Of a stretch of DNA of 64,000 nt, positions 25,391 through 33,943 are shown piece after piece (position 1 is the first letter of the stretch; the number at the start of each line of letters is the position of its first letter). Origin of the DNA: Streptomyces sp. STR69 (GTDB lineage Bacteria > Actinomycetota > Actinomycetes > Streptomycetales > Streptomycetaceae); NCBI RefSeq assembly GCF_024519455.1, contig NZ_JALJRY010000003.1, positions 259,675 through 323,674 on the forward strand. Direction: 5' to 3'. The position numbers and the translations under genes were made by a program. The notes below the pieces were generated by a model that ran no database searches, was not told where the DNA came from, and saw only the letters and a program-made list of their open reading frames with translations.

Positions 25391-25414
25391 GGGCGGCTCT
25401 CCCGGAGACTCGGA

Positions 25415-25439
25415 CGTTCGTCATATCGAACGCGGTTCG
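25415..25439. promoter_or_regulatory. Overlapping palindromes upstream of the arabinan enzyme
   Basis: CGTTCG-N6-CGAACG (25415-25432) shares its right arm with CGAAC-N3-GTTCG (25427-25439). They lie 25-49 bases before the glycosidase start. CGAA/TTCG inverted repeats are known operators of Streptomyces xylan and related sugar repressors, so these probably bind a LacI- or ROK-type regulator; none is encoded nearby. Confidence 0.55.
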
Positions 25440-25627
25440 TGAATTCGGTCAGAAGGTAAGGGTGGGTCAAGAACACGTCAATGGGTTGCGCAGTGCTGGA
25501 CGATCTCTGTGGGAAGCCTGTGGCGGACCGTCAACCGTGCACCCCACACGGGAAGTTGCCGCATCCGCACCACACCGGCCGCCCGCCCGTTACCGTTCGG
25601 TGGACCACCCGCTCCGGAGGTGCCGCC

Positions 25628-27073
25628 ATGACGCCCGACCGTTCCCCAGGCCTGGCCGAGTCCGCCCGCGCGCTGGCCGCCGGGGAGGTGACGTCACGGG
25701 CCCTGACCGAGCAGGCACTGGACCGGATCGAGGCAACCCAGGCCTCCCTGAACGCCTTTCGGGTCGTACGGCGGGAGGCCGCGCTCGCCGAGGCCGACAC
25801 GGCGGACCGCGAACTGGCCGCCGGAGTCCGCAAGTTGCTGCTCGGCGTACCGGTCGCCGTCAAGGACGACACGGACGTGGCGGGCGAGCCGACCGCCTTC
25901 GGCTGCCGGGGCGAGTTCCCGCCGGCGGCCGAGGACGGCGAGGCGGTACGACGGCTGCGGGCGGCCGGTGCCGTGATCGTCGGGAAGACCAACACCTGCG
26001 AGCTCGGGCAGTGGCCGTTCACCGAGGGACCCGCGTTCGGGGCGACCCGCAATCCGTGGAACTCCCGTCACACACCCGGGGGTTCGTCCGGCGGCTCGGC
26101 GGCGGCGGTCGCCGCGGGCCTGGTCCCGGCCGCGCTCGGCTCGGACGGCGCGGGATCGGTGCGCATCCCGGCCTCCTGGACCCACCTCATCGGCGTCAAA
26201 CCGCAGCGCGGCCGGATCTCGACCTGGCCGCGCGGCGAGTCCTTCCAGGGCATCACGGTCAACGGCACCCTGGCCCGTACGGTCGCGGACGCGGCCCTGC
26301 TCCTGGACGCGGCGAGCGGCAATCACGCCCAGGACCCGCACCGGCCGCCCGCGCTGCGGATGTCCGAGGCCGTGGACCGCGACCCCGGCCGACTGCGCAT
26401 CGCGCTCTCCCTGAAGCCGCCGTTCACCGCGCTGCCCGCCCGGCTGCGACCGGAGGTACGGGCTCGGGTGCTCGAACTCGCCGAGAAACTGACCCGGTTG
26501 GGCCACACGGTCGTAGCGGATGACCCGCCCTACGGCCGGATCGGGCTGACCTTCCTCCCCCGGGCCACCGTCGGTCTCGCCGAGCGGGTCCGCGAGGCAC
26601 CGCACCCCGGGCTCCTCGACCGCCGCACCCTGGACGCCGCTCGCCTCGGCCGACTGCTCGGCGGGGCCCCGCTGCGGGCGGCCCGGCGCGCGGAGGCGAC
26701 CCTGCACGACCGGTTCGGCGCGTTCTTCGGGATGTACGACCTGGTCCTCGCACCGACAACTGCCGCTCCCCCGCCGCTCGTCGGCGCACTGCTCGACCTG
26801 GACGGACTGGCCACCGACCGCGCGATGATCGCCGCCTGTCCGTACGCCTGGCCGTGGAACATCCTCGGCTGGCCCGGCGTCAACGTCCCCGCCGGGTTCG
26901 TCGCCGACGGACTCCCCGTCGGCGCCCAGCTGTTGGGCCCGGCGAACAGCGAACCCCTCCTGCTGTCGCTGGCCGCCCAGCTGGAGGCCGAGCTGCGCTG
27001 GCACGAGCGGCGGCCGGAGCCGATCGGCGCGGATTACCCGGCGGCACAGGCCACTTCGGCCCGTACCCTGTGA
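25628..27073 (+). CDS. Amidase (amidase signature family)
   Basis: The 481-residue protein has the full catalytic set of the amidase signature family: lysine in GVPVAVKDDTDVAG, the cis-serine in the glycine/serine-rich TPGGSSGGSAAAVAAG, and nucleophilic serine in SDGAGSVRIPAS. Such cytosolic enzymes hydrolyse carboxylic amides. GGAGG precedes ATG at 25628. It ends two bases before the small NfeD-like gene, but that gene seems to have its own -10 element. Substrate unknown; GatA is excluded by the absence of gatB/gatC neighbours. Confidence 0.9.
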   Translation: MTPDRSPGLAESARALAAGEVTSRALTEQALDRIEATQASLNAFRVVRREAALAEADTADRELAAGVRKLLLGVPVAVKDDTDVAGEPTAFGCRGEFPPAAEDGEAVRRLRAAGAVIVGKTNTCELGQWPFTEGPAFGATRNPWNSRHTPGGSSGGSAAAVAAGLVPAALGSDGAGSVRIPASWTHLIGVKPQRGRISTWPRGESFQGITVNGTLARTVADAALLLDAASGNHAQDPHRPPALRMSEAVDRDPGRLRIALSLKPPFTALPARLRPEVRARVLELAEKLTRLGHTVVADDPPYGRIGLTFLPRATVGLAERVREAPHPGLLDRRTLDAARLGRLLGGAPLRAARRAEATLHDRFGAFFGMYDLVLAPTTAAPPPLVGALLDLDGLATDRAMIAACPYAWPWNILGWPGVNVPAGFVADGLPVGAQLLGPANSEPLLLSLAAQLEAELRWHERRPEPIGADYPAAQATSARTL

Positions 27074-27075
27074 CC

Positions 27076-27294
27076 ATGGACGATGCGTCGATGGTCGGGC
27101 TGATGGGGCGGGTCACGGGGGCGGTCGGACCCGGGCTCGTCGGCGAGGTGATCGTCCGGGTGCGCGGCGGCGCCGAGCACTTCCTCGCGTACGCCGCCAC
27201 GGGCACCGACCGGATCGAGCGGGGCACCGTGGTGATGGTCGTGGAATATCTCCCGCCACGTACCGTCTACGTAACAGCGGCGTACGACAGTTGA
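27076..27294 (+). CDS. Small NfeD-like OB-fold protein
   Basis: The 72-residue protein begins GLMGRVTGAVGPGLVGEVIV and ends GTVVMVVEYLPPRTVYVTAA, the glycine-patterned beta barrel of the NfeD C-terminal soluble domain, without membrane helices. NfeD and SPFH/flotillin proteins are a conserved gene pair and a flotillin gene follows, which supports the call. TACCCT lies 6 bases before the ATG with no Shine-Dalgarno sequence, so the mRNA is probably leaderless. It likely binds the flotillin in a membrane microdomain. Confidence 0.7.
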   Translation: MDDASMVGLMGRVTGAVGPGLVGEVIVRVRGGAEHFLAYAATGTDRIERGTVVMVVEYLPPRTVYVTAAYDS

Positions 27295-27438
27295 GCGTGC
27301 TCCCCCGCAGGTGAGAGCCGTTTCAAGGGTGTTCGCGTCAAGATTGCAACAAGGATCCGTCAACGTCTGTACCGCGGTGTCGCACAGGCGCACACTCCCT
27401 TCGTTCGGTGCCGAAAGGGCACCATCACTAGGGGGCGT

Positions 27439-28926
27439 ATGCCGATGGTCATCGGCGTCGTAGCGGGGGTGGCGCTTGTCGCCGTCCTCGTACTGATCGG
27501 TCTGTTCAAGTCGATGTGGCGAGTCGCCGAGCCCAACGAGGCACTCATCATCTCGGGCTCGAAACACCGTACCGAAGGCCTCGAAGAGGGCATGGGGTTC
27601 CGCATCGTCACGGGGCGCGGCACGCTGGTGCTGCCCGGTGTGCAGGCGGTGCGCAAGATCTCGCTGGACCTCAACGAGACCGAACTGCACGTGGATTGCG
27701 TGACCACCCAGGGCATTCCGCTCAAGGTGCGGGGCGTGGTCATCTTCAAGGTGGGCGACGACTTCGTGTCGATCGCCAACGCGGGCCGTCGTTTCCTCGA
27801 CCAGCAGAAGATGATGTCGGAGCGGGTGCACAACGTGTTCGCCGGTCATCTCCGGTCCATCGTGGGCGGGTTGACGGTCGAGGACATGATCCGCGACCGG
27901 GAGAAGCTGACCGGCCAGACCCGTGCCGCGTGCGGTACGGAGATGGAGAAGCTGGGCCTGATCGTGGACTCGCTGCAGATCCACGAGATCGAGGACCCGA
28001 CCGGGTACATCAAGAACCTCGCGATGCCGCACGCCGCCGCCGTGCAGCGGGACGCGCGCATCGCGCAGGCCGAGGCCAACCGGCTGGCCACCGAGGCCGA
28101 GCAGAAGGCCGCGGCACGGATGTCGGAGGCCACCCGGGACAGCGAGATCCTCCAGGCCGGCTACCAGGCCGAGCGGGACAAGGCGGCGGCGAAGGCCCGG
28201 CAGGCCGGACCGCTCGCGGACGCCGCCGCCCGGCAGGACGTCGTCGTACAGGAGACCCGGATCGCCGAACTCGACGCCCTGCGCCGGGAACAGCAGCTCC
28301 AGGCGGACGTCCGCAAGCCCGCGGACGCCCAGGCGTACGAGACCCGGGCCCGTGCCGAGGCCGAGCGTGACGCGCGGATCTCCGCCGCACAGGCCAAGGC
28401 CAAGGAGACCGAACTGGCGGCCACGGCCGAGGCGAGCCGGATCAAGACGGCCGCGATCGCCGAGGCCGAGGCGACCCAGGCACGCGGTGCCGCCGCAGCG
28501 ACGGCGACCAGGGCCACCGGTGAGGCCGAGGCGGCAGCCGCGCAGGCGAAGGGTCTGGCCGCCGCCGAGGCGACCCGGGCCCAGGGTCTCGCCGAGGCGG
28601 AGGCCATCAAGGCGCGGGCCGCGGCCCTCGCCGAGAACCAGGAAGCGGTGGTCGCCCAGCAACTCGCCGAGAACTGGCCGGAGATCGTGAAGGCCGGCGC
28701 GTCCGCGTTCGGCAGCGTCGACAACATGGTGGTCCTCAACGGGGCCGACGGCATGGCGGAGATGCTCGCCAAGGCGCTCACGATGGGCGGCACGGGCCTC
28801 GGTCTGGCCCGTCAGCTGCTCTCCTCGATGAACCAGAACGGCCAGCCCACGAACGGGACTTCGGCCCTGAACGGGAGCGCGGCACCGCCGTCGCAGAAGG
28901 TGCCGGTGGAGAAGGACGAGAAGTGA
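27439..28926 (+). CDS. Flotillin-like SPFH domain protein
   Basis: A 495-residue protein with one N-terminal membrane helix (VIGVVAGVALVAVLVLIGLF), an SPFH/band-7 domain (residues about 25-200, including NEALIISG and LTVEDMIRDREKL), and a long alanine/glutamate-rich coiled coil with AEAEA-type repeats (about 205-410), the flotillin signature. Flotillins scaffold membrane microdomains and affect secretion, fluidity and signalling. It follows the NfeD-like gene by 144 bases. A GGGGG ribosome site precedes the ATG. The tail after residue 455 is Asn/Gly/Pro-rich and probably disordered. Confidence 0.92.
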   Translation: MPMVIGVVAGVALVAVLVLIGLFKSMWRVAEPNEALIISGSKHRTEGLEEGMGFRIVTGRGTLVLPGVQAVRKISLDLNETELHVDCVTTQGIPLKVRGVVIFKVGDDFVSIANAGRRFLDQQKMMSERVHNVFAGHLRSIVGGLTVEDMIRDREKLTGQTRAACGTEMEKLGLIVDSLQIHEIEDPTGYIKNLAMPHAAAVQRDARIAQAEANRLATEAEQKAAARMSEATRDSEILQAGYQAERDKAAAKARQAGPLADAAARQDVVVQETRIAELDALRREQQLQADVRKPADAQAYETRARAEAERDARISAAQAKAKETELAATAEASRIKTAAIAEAEATQARGAAAATATRATGEAEAAAAQAKGLAAAEATRAQGLAEAEAIKARAAALAENQEAVVAQQLAENWPEIVKAGASAFGSVDNMVVLNGADGMAEMLAKALTMGGTGLGLARQLLSSMNQNGQPTNGTSALNGSAAPPSQKVPVEKDEK

Positions 28927-28981
28927 CGTCAACGGGAGGCTGACGTACGGGTCGCGGGGGACACCCTCTAAGGTGCCCCCC

Positions 28982-29428
28982 GTGACCGCGTTTACCGATG
29001 AGAACGTCCCGGGCCGCTACGGCCCCTCCGCCACCACCGAGGCCGACCCGCGCGAGGTCGGCAAGGTGCGTACCGAGTACTCCCCCGCGCACGACGGGGA
29101 TCCCGACCCCGGTGAGATCGTCTGGACCTGGGTGCCGTTCGAGGAGAACGACGGCCGGGGCAAGGACCGCCCGGTGCTCGTCGTGGCCCGTGAGCCCGGT
29201 GGGACACTGCTCGCCGTCCAGCTCTCCAGCAAGCGGCACGACGCCGACCGCGAGTGGGTGGCGATCGGCAGCGGCCCGTGGGACAAGTCGGGCCGCGACT
29301 CCTGGGTCGACGTGGACCGCATCCTGCGGCTGCACGAGGACGGCATGCGCCGCGAGGCGTGCGCCATCGACCAGATGCGCTTCAACCTCGTCCGCCACCG
29401 GCTGCACGAGCGCTACGGCTGGACCTGA
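28982..29428 (+). CDS. PemK/MazF family protein without an adjacent antitoxin
   Basis: The 148-residue protein has a PemK/MazF-like domain (PF02452) from about residue 40: DPGEIVWTWVPFEEN, KDRPVLVVAREPGGTLLAVQ and DSWVDVDRILRLHEDGM. MazF-type proteins are RNA endonucleases. No antitoxin gene lies up- or downstream, so this may be a domesticated nuclease. GTG at 28982 lies 7 bases after TAAGGT, suggesting a leaderless mRNA; GTG at 28973 overlaps that hexamer and is less likely. It converges with the PARG-like gene, 4 bases apart. Confidence 0.78.
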   Translation: MTAFTDENVPGRYGPSATTEADPREVGKVRTEYSPAHDGDPDPGEIVWTWVPFEENDGRGKDRPVLVVAREPGGTLLAVQLSSKRHDADREWVAIGSGPWDKSGRDSWVDVDRILRLHEDGMRREACAIDQMRFNLVRHRLHERYGWT

Positions 29429-29432
29429 GCGG

Positions 29433-30257
29433 CTACTTCTGGAGCTGAGGCTCCGGAAAGGCCCGTACGAAGGCGTCCCGGACCGCGGCACCCGGTGTGC
29501 GATCCAGGACGCCGAACACCACGTGCTCGAAGGCCCCGGCGAACCGTCCGCCCGGCCCGAGCAGCGTGTGGAAGGCGTCCGCGACCTGCGCCGGGTCGTT
29601 CTGGAACACCCCGCAGCCCCAGGCCCCCAGGACCAGCCGGCGGTAGCCGTGCGCGAGCGCCGTCTCCAGCACCCGCTCCGCCCGGACGGCGACGGCCTGC
29701 GGCAGCTCGGCCGCGCGCTCCGGTGCCGTGCGCAGCACGACCCCGGCGTTCGGCGCGGCGGCGGTCAGGAAGCCCGCGGGGTACGGCTCGTCCAGCAGGC
29801 GGCCCTTGTCGTCGCGGAAGACGGGGACGGCCGGTGAGTGGATGACCCGGTCCGTGTAGAACGGATCGCGGTGGGCGCGGTGGTGGTCGTAGAAGCCGCG
29901 GGCCTCGAGCAGGCAGGTGTACAGCGCGGAGGCGCGGCACAGCGCCTCTTCCTGGGCCTGGGCTCCGTTGAGGAAACCGCCGCCCGGATTGCGGGCCGAG
30001 GCGAAGTTCAGCACGGCGACCGGGCCGGTGAGCCGGCGGGCGGCCTCCAGGCTGCTCTCCCCCGTGACCTCGATGAACGTGTCCGCCGGCGAGAAGACCG
30101 GTATGCGCACCGGCTCCGGTCCGTGCAGGCGGGTGCCCGCCCGGGCCGCCGCGGTCTCCGCGGCGATGGACACCTCGCGCCCGTCCGCCGTGCGGTAGCC
30201 CCCGGCCGCGACGATCTCTTCGGTCTGCCGCGCGATGCCGCGCAGACGCGCGCTCAT
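29433..30257 (-). CDS. TIGR02452 family, microbial PARG-like macrodomain protein
   Basis: The 274-residue protein matches the TIGR02452/DUF2263 family, related to bacterial poly(ADP-ribose) glycohydrolases. The N-terminus (RLRGIARQTEEIVAAGGY) is typical, and ASARNPGGGFLNGAQAQEEA carries the GGG-x(n)-QEE catalytic signature, whose second glutamate attacks ADP-ribose linkages. LVLGAWGCGVFQNDP is the macrodomain phosphate loop. It probably removes ADP-ribose from proteins or nucleic acids; the physiological target is unknown. The ATG at 30257 matches the family start. Confidence 0.85.
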   Translation of the reverse strand: MSARLRGIARQTEEIVAAGGYRTADGREVSIAAETAAARAGTRLHGPEPVRIPVFSPADTFIEVTGESSLEAARRLTGPVAVLNFASARNPGGGFLNGAQAQEEALCRASALYTCLLEARGFYDHHRAHRDPFYTDRVIHSPAVPVFRDDKGRLLDEPYPAGFLTAAAPNAGVVLRTAPERAAELPQAVAVRAERVLETALAHGYRRLVLGAWGCGVFQNDPAQVADAFHTLLGPGGRFAGAFEHVVFGVLDRTPGAAVRDAFVRAFPEPQLQK

Positions 30258-30332
30258 GGCATAACCCCCGTGTACGCCATGAGCGCGCGCCCCGCGATCT
30301 CCCCCGTGTTCTCCCCCGTCGTGCTCATACAT

Positions 30333-30348
30333 GCATCGTGAGCGATGC
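30333..30348. promoter_or_regulatory. Palindrome GCATCG-N4-CGATGC in the PARG/egtA divergent gap
   Basis: A perfect 6+6 inverted repeat lies 76 bases upstream of the PARG-like start and 190 bases upstream of egtA. It could be an operator for either gene; no regulator gene is adjacent. Confidence 0.4.
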
Positions 30349-30476
30349 TGGTCGTGCGGTGCAACGGAGTTTCCGGGCTCCGCGAACGGCCGGCGAACCG
30401 GAGATTACCGATCCCGAACGTGCCGATACGCACCCTTGTGCGACGGGGCGCGAGGGTCTTGGGTGGTACGAGTGTG

Positions 30477-30506
30477 CCGGCCCGGGCCCAACCGAAACCG
30501 GGCCGG
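30477..30506 (+). promoter_or_regulatory. Stable hairpin in the presumed egtA leader
   Basis: A perfect 9-base GC stem (CCGGCCCGG and CCGGGCCGG) with a 12-base loop ends 17 bases before the AGGAGG of egtA. So close to the ribosome site it could modulate translation or act as an attenuator. Confidence 0.5.
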
Positions 30507-30537
30507 TGGCATGGTGGAATCTCAGGAGGATCCCGAC

Positions 30538-31842
30538 ATGTCCGATACGGCAAGTGACTGTAGCGACTGTACGGAGCCCCGTACCGCGGTCACCGAACCC
30601 GAGGTGGAGGCCCTGGTCAGGGGCATCTGCTTCAAGACCGGTCCGCCCCGCACGCTCGGGGTCGAAGTGGAATGGCTCGTCCACGAGCTGCGGCTGCCGC
30701 AGCTCCCCGTGACACCCGAACGACTCGAAGCGGCCTACGCCGCGTTGAAGACCGTGCACCTGAGGTCGGCGCTCACCGTCGAGCCCGGCGGCCAGCTGGA
30801 ACTCAGCTCGTCGCCCGCCACCTCCCTGATGGAGTGCATCGGTTCCGTCGCCGAAGACCTCGACACCGTCCGCGCGGTGCTGGCCCGCGACAACCTGGGG
30901 CTGGTCGGCGTCGGCCACGACCCCTGGCACCCGCCGCGCCGGTTCCTGCACGAGCCGCGCTACGACGCCATGGAGCGCTGCCTCGACCGCACCGGCCCCG
31001 CCGGCCGCCGCATGATGTGCACCTCGGCATCCGTGCAGGTGTGCCTGGACGCGGGCTACGAGGAGCCGGGACCGCTCGGCCACGGGCGGCGCTGGTGGCT
31101 GGCGCACCAACTGGGCGCGGTGCTGGTGGCCGCGTTCGCCAACTCCCCGCTGGTCGGCCGCAGCCCCACGGGCTGGCGTTCCTCCCGGCAGCTGATCTGG
31201 ATGGAGATCGGCCCCGGGCGGGCGGGCGCGCCCCCGCTGGACGCGGAACCGCGCGGCGCCTGGGCGGAGCACGTGCTGGACTCGCCGGTGATGTGCGTCC
31301 GGCGCGAGGACGGCCCGTGGGACGTGCCCGAGGGGCTCACCTTCCGGGAGTGGACCCGGTCGTCGACACCCCCGACCCGTGACGACCTCGACTACCACCT
31401 CACCACCCTGTTTCCGCCGGTCAGACCGCGGGGCCATCTCGAACTGCGCATGATCGACGCGCAGCCCGGGGACGACGGCTGGATCGTGCCGCTGGCCGTG
31501 ACGACGGCGCTGTTCGACGACCCGGAGGCCGCCGAGACGGCGTACCGGGCGGTGACGCCGCTGGCCGAACGGTCCCTGGGGCTGCCCGCGCCGCACAATC
31601 CGCTGTGGATCGACGCGGCCCGCTACGGGCTGTCCGACCCGGAGCTGCACGAGGTGGCGCTCGTGTGCTTCGCGACGGCGCTGGAGGCGCTGCCCCGGCT
31701 GGGCGCGAGCTCCGAGGTCACGGACGCCGTCCGCGCGTACTTCGACCGCTATGTCATCCGGGGCCGCTGCCCCGCCGACGATCTGCTCGACCGCGTGCGT
31801 GGCACCGACAACCGCCCGCACGGGAAGGACATCCGCACATGA
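30538..31842 (+). CDS. egtA: EgtA, glutamate-cysteine ligase of ergothioneine synthesis
   Basis: The 434-residue ATP-grasp-like ligase of the GCS2 family joins glutamate and cysteine to gamma-glutamylcysteine, the sulfur donor for EgtB. RTLGVEVEWLVHE holds the metal-binding glutamates, and TVEPGGQLELSSSPATSLME is the GCS2 signature. AGGAGG precedes the ATG at 30538. It is the first of four coupled egt genes, overlapping egtB by ATGA. Ergothioneine is a histidine-derived thiol antioxidant in actinomycetes. Confidence 0.95.
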   Translation: MSDTASDCSDCTEPRTAVTEPEVEALVRGICFKTGPPRTLGVEVEWLVHELRLPQLPVTPERLEAAYAALKTVHLRSALTVEPGGQLELSSSPATSLMECIGSVAEDLDTVRAVLARDNLGLVGVGHDPWHPPRRFLHEPRYDAMERCLDRTGPAGRRMMCTSASVQVCLDAGYEEPGPLGHGRRWWLAHQLGAVLVAAFANSPLVGRSPTGWRSSRQLIWMEIGPGRAGAPPLDAEPRGAWAEHVLDSPVMCVRREDGPWDVPEGLTFREWTRSSTPPTRDDLDYHLTTLFPPVRPRGHLELRMIDAQPGDDGWIVPLAVTTALFDDPEAAETAYRAVTPLAERSLGLPAPHNPLWIDAARYGLSDPELHEVALVCFATALEALPRLGASSEVTDAVRAYFDRYVIRGRCPADDLLDRVRGTDNRPHGKDIRT

Positions 31843-33170
31843 CCGACGCCGACACCACCGTTGATGACATCGATATCGAGGCGCTCAGGGAACGGGCGTT
31901 GACCACCCTCACCACGGCCCGGGACCGCACCACGCTCCTGACGAGCTGTGTGGACGAGCCCGAACTCACCGCCCAGCACTCGCCGTTGATGTCCCCGCTG
32001 GTCTGGGACCTCGCACACATCGGCAACCAGGAGGAGCTGTGGCTGCTGCGGGCCGTCGGCGGCCGGGACGCGATGCGGCCCGACATCGACGGCCTCTACG
32101 ACGCGTTCGAGCACCCGCGCTCCGAACGCCCCTCGCTGCCGCTGCTGCCGCCCGCGGAGGCCCGGCAGTACGCGGCCGAGGTGCGCGGCCGGGTGACGGA
32201 CGTACTGGCCGATTCGGCGTTCCGCGGGTCGCGGCTGACGGAGGCGGGCTTCGCCTTCGGGATGGTCGCCCAGCACGAACAGCAGCACGACGAAACGATG
32301 TTGATCACCCATCAGCTCCGCACGGGGCCACAGGCGTTGACGGCTCCGGACCCGGACCCGATGCTTCTCTTCACCGGCCCGGCCGAAGTCCTCGTCCCCG
32401 GCGGCCCGTTCACAATGGGCACCTCCGCCGAGCCATGGGCGCTGGACAACGAGAAGCCCGCGCACCGGCGCGAGGTGGCGCCCTTCCACATCGACACGAC
32501 CCCGGTGACCAACGGCGCGTATCTGGCGTTCATCGAGGACGGCGGCTACGACGACCCGCGCTGGTGGACGAAGGAGGGCTGGGCGCACATCCGCCGCAAC
32601 TCCGTTGTCGCGCCGCTGTTCTGGCGCAAGGACGGCAAGCAGTGGCTGCGGCGCCACTTCGGCGCGACGGAGGCCGTGCCGCCCGACGAGCCCGTCCTGC
32701 ACGTCTGCTGGTACGAGGCCGACGCCTACGCCCGCTGGGCCGGACGGCGGCTGCCCACCGAGGTGGAGTGGGAGAAGGCGGCCCGCCACGACCCGGTGAA
32801 CGACCGCTCGATGCGCTACCCGTGGGGCGACGCCGACCCGGCACCGGAACACGCCAACCTCGGCCAGCGCCATCTGCGCCCGGCCCCCGCCGGAAGCTAT
32901 CCGGCGGGCGAATCACCGCTGGGCGTACGGCAGTTGATCGGTGACGTGTGGGAGTGGACGTCGAGCGACTTCCTGCCCTACCCGGGGTTCAGGGCGTTCC
33001 CGTACAAGGAGTACTCGGAGGTGTTCTTCGGCCCTGAGTACAAGGTGCTGCGGGGCGGTTCGTTCGCCGTGGACGAGGTGGCCTGCCGGGGCACGTTCCG
33101 CAACTGGGACTATCCGATCCGGCGGCAGATCTTCTCCGGATTCCGTACGGCCCGCTCGGGGGCCGTCTGA
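31839..33170 (+). CDS. egtB: EgtB, iron-dependent hercynine sulfoxide synthase
   Basis: The 443-residue protein has an N-terminal DinB-like four-helix domain with WDLAHIGNQEELW, an iron-ligand motif MVAQHEQQHDETM fitting HX3HXE, and a C-terminal formylglycine-enzyme-like (FGE-sulfatase) domain (GGPFTMGT to GSFAVDEVACRGTFRNWDYP). EgtB uses oxygen and non-haem Fe(II) to join hercynine to gamma-glutamylcysteine as a sulfoxide. The three iron histidines appear intact. It is translationally coupled to egtA and egtC. Confidence 0.95.
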   Translation: MTDADTTVDDIDIEALRERALTTLTTARDRTTLLTSCVDEPELTAQHSPLMSPLVWDLAHIGNQEELWLLRAVGGRDAMRPDIDGLYDAFEHPRSERPSLPLLPPAEARQYAAEVRGRVTDVLADSAFRGSRLTEAGFAFGMVAQHEQQHDETMLITHQLRTGPQALTAPDPDPMLLFTGPAEVLVPGGPFTMGTSAEPWALDNEKPAHRREVAPFHIDTTPVTNGAYLAFIEDGGYDDPRWWTKEGWAHIRRNSVVAPLFWRKDGKQWLRRHFGATEAVPPDEPVLHVCWYEADAYARWAGRRLPTEVEWEKAARHDPVNDRSMRYPWGDADPAPEHANLGQRHLRPAPAGSYPAGESPLGVRQLIGDVWEWTSSDFLPYPGFRAFPYKEYSEVFFGPEYKVLRGGSFAVDEVACRGTFRNWDYPIRRQIFSGFRTARSGAV

Positions 33171-33943
33171 TGTGCCGCCATCTGGCGTACCTGGGACCCG
33201 AGGAGCCGCTCGGCCGGCTCCTCGTGGAACCCGAGCACAGCCTGTACCGCCAGTCCTGGGAACCCCGACGCCAACGGCACGGGACGGTCAACGCCGATGG
33301 TTTCGGGGTGGGTTGGTACGCCGAGGGCGACCCGGTGCCGGGCCGCTACCGGCGGGCCGTACCCATCTGGGGCGACCAGTCCTTCGCCGACCTGGCCCGG
33401 GTGGTCCGCTCGGGGGCGCTGCTGGCCGCCGTGCGGGACGCCACGTTCGCGGGCGCGGACGGGGAGGCCGCGGCGGCGCCGTTCGCAGCGGGCCCCTGGC
33501 TGTTCAGCCACAACGGCGCCGTCACCGGCTGGCCCCGGACGCTCGCCGCTCTCGCCCAACGCCTGCCCCCGGTCGACCTGTTGTCCCTTGAGGCCCGCTG
33601 CGACTCGGCGCTGGTCTGGGCGCTGGTCCTGGGCCGGCTGCGGGCGGGCGACGAGGAGGGCCAGGCGCTGGCCGACACGGTGGTGGAGGTCGCCCGTGCC
33701 GCCCCCGGCTCCCGTCTCAACCTCCTTCTCACCAACGGCGATTCGATCGCCGCGACAGCCTGGGGCGACACCCTCTGGTACCTCTCGGAGCCCGGCCGCC
33801 GCACGGTCGTGGCCTCCGAGCCCTACGACGACGACCCGCACTGGCAGGAGGTCCCCGACCGCACTCTGCTCACCGCGAACCGCGCCGAGGTCCTCCTCAC
33901 CCCCCTGAAAGACCTCGCACCATCGAAGGAGCCCCGTACGTGA
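33170..33943 (+). CDS. egtC: EgtC, glutamine amidotransferase-like hydrolase
   Basis: The 257-residue class II (Ntn) amidotransferase-fold enzyme removes glutamate from the EgtB product. Cys2 (MCRHLAYLG) is the N-terminal nucleophile after Met removal, and VNADGFGVGWYAEGD and LFSHNGAVTGW are family motifs. The start overlaps the egtB stop by one base (TGATG) and the end overlaps egtD by 4. Confidence 0.95.
   Translation: MCRHLAYLGPEEPLGRLLVEPEHSLYRQSWEPRRQRHGTVNADGFGVGWYAEGDPVPGRYRRAVPIWGDQSFADLARVVRSGALLAAVRDATFAGADGEAAAAPFAAGPWLFSHNGAVTGWPRTLAALAQRLPPVDLLSLEARCDSALVWALVLGRLRAGDEEGQALADTVVEVARAAPGSRLNLLLTNGDSIAATAWGDTLWYLSEPGRRTVVASEPYDDDPHWQEVPDRTLLTANRAEVLLTPLKDLAPSKEPRT

Noticed and set aside
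28982..29428. Classical toxin-antitoxin module
   Set aside because: No antitoxin-like small gene precedes or follows; the upstream gene is flotillin and the downstream gene is convergent.
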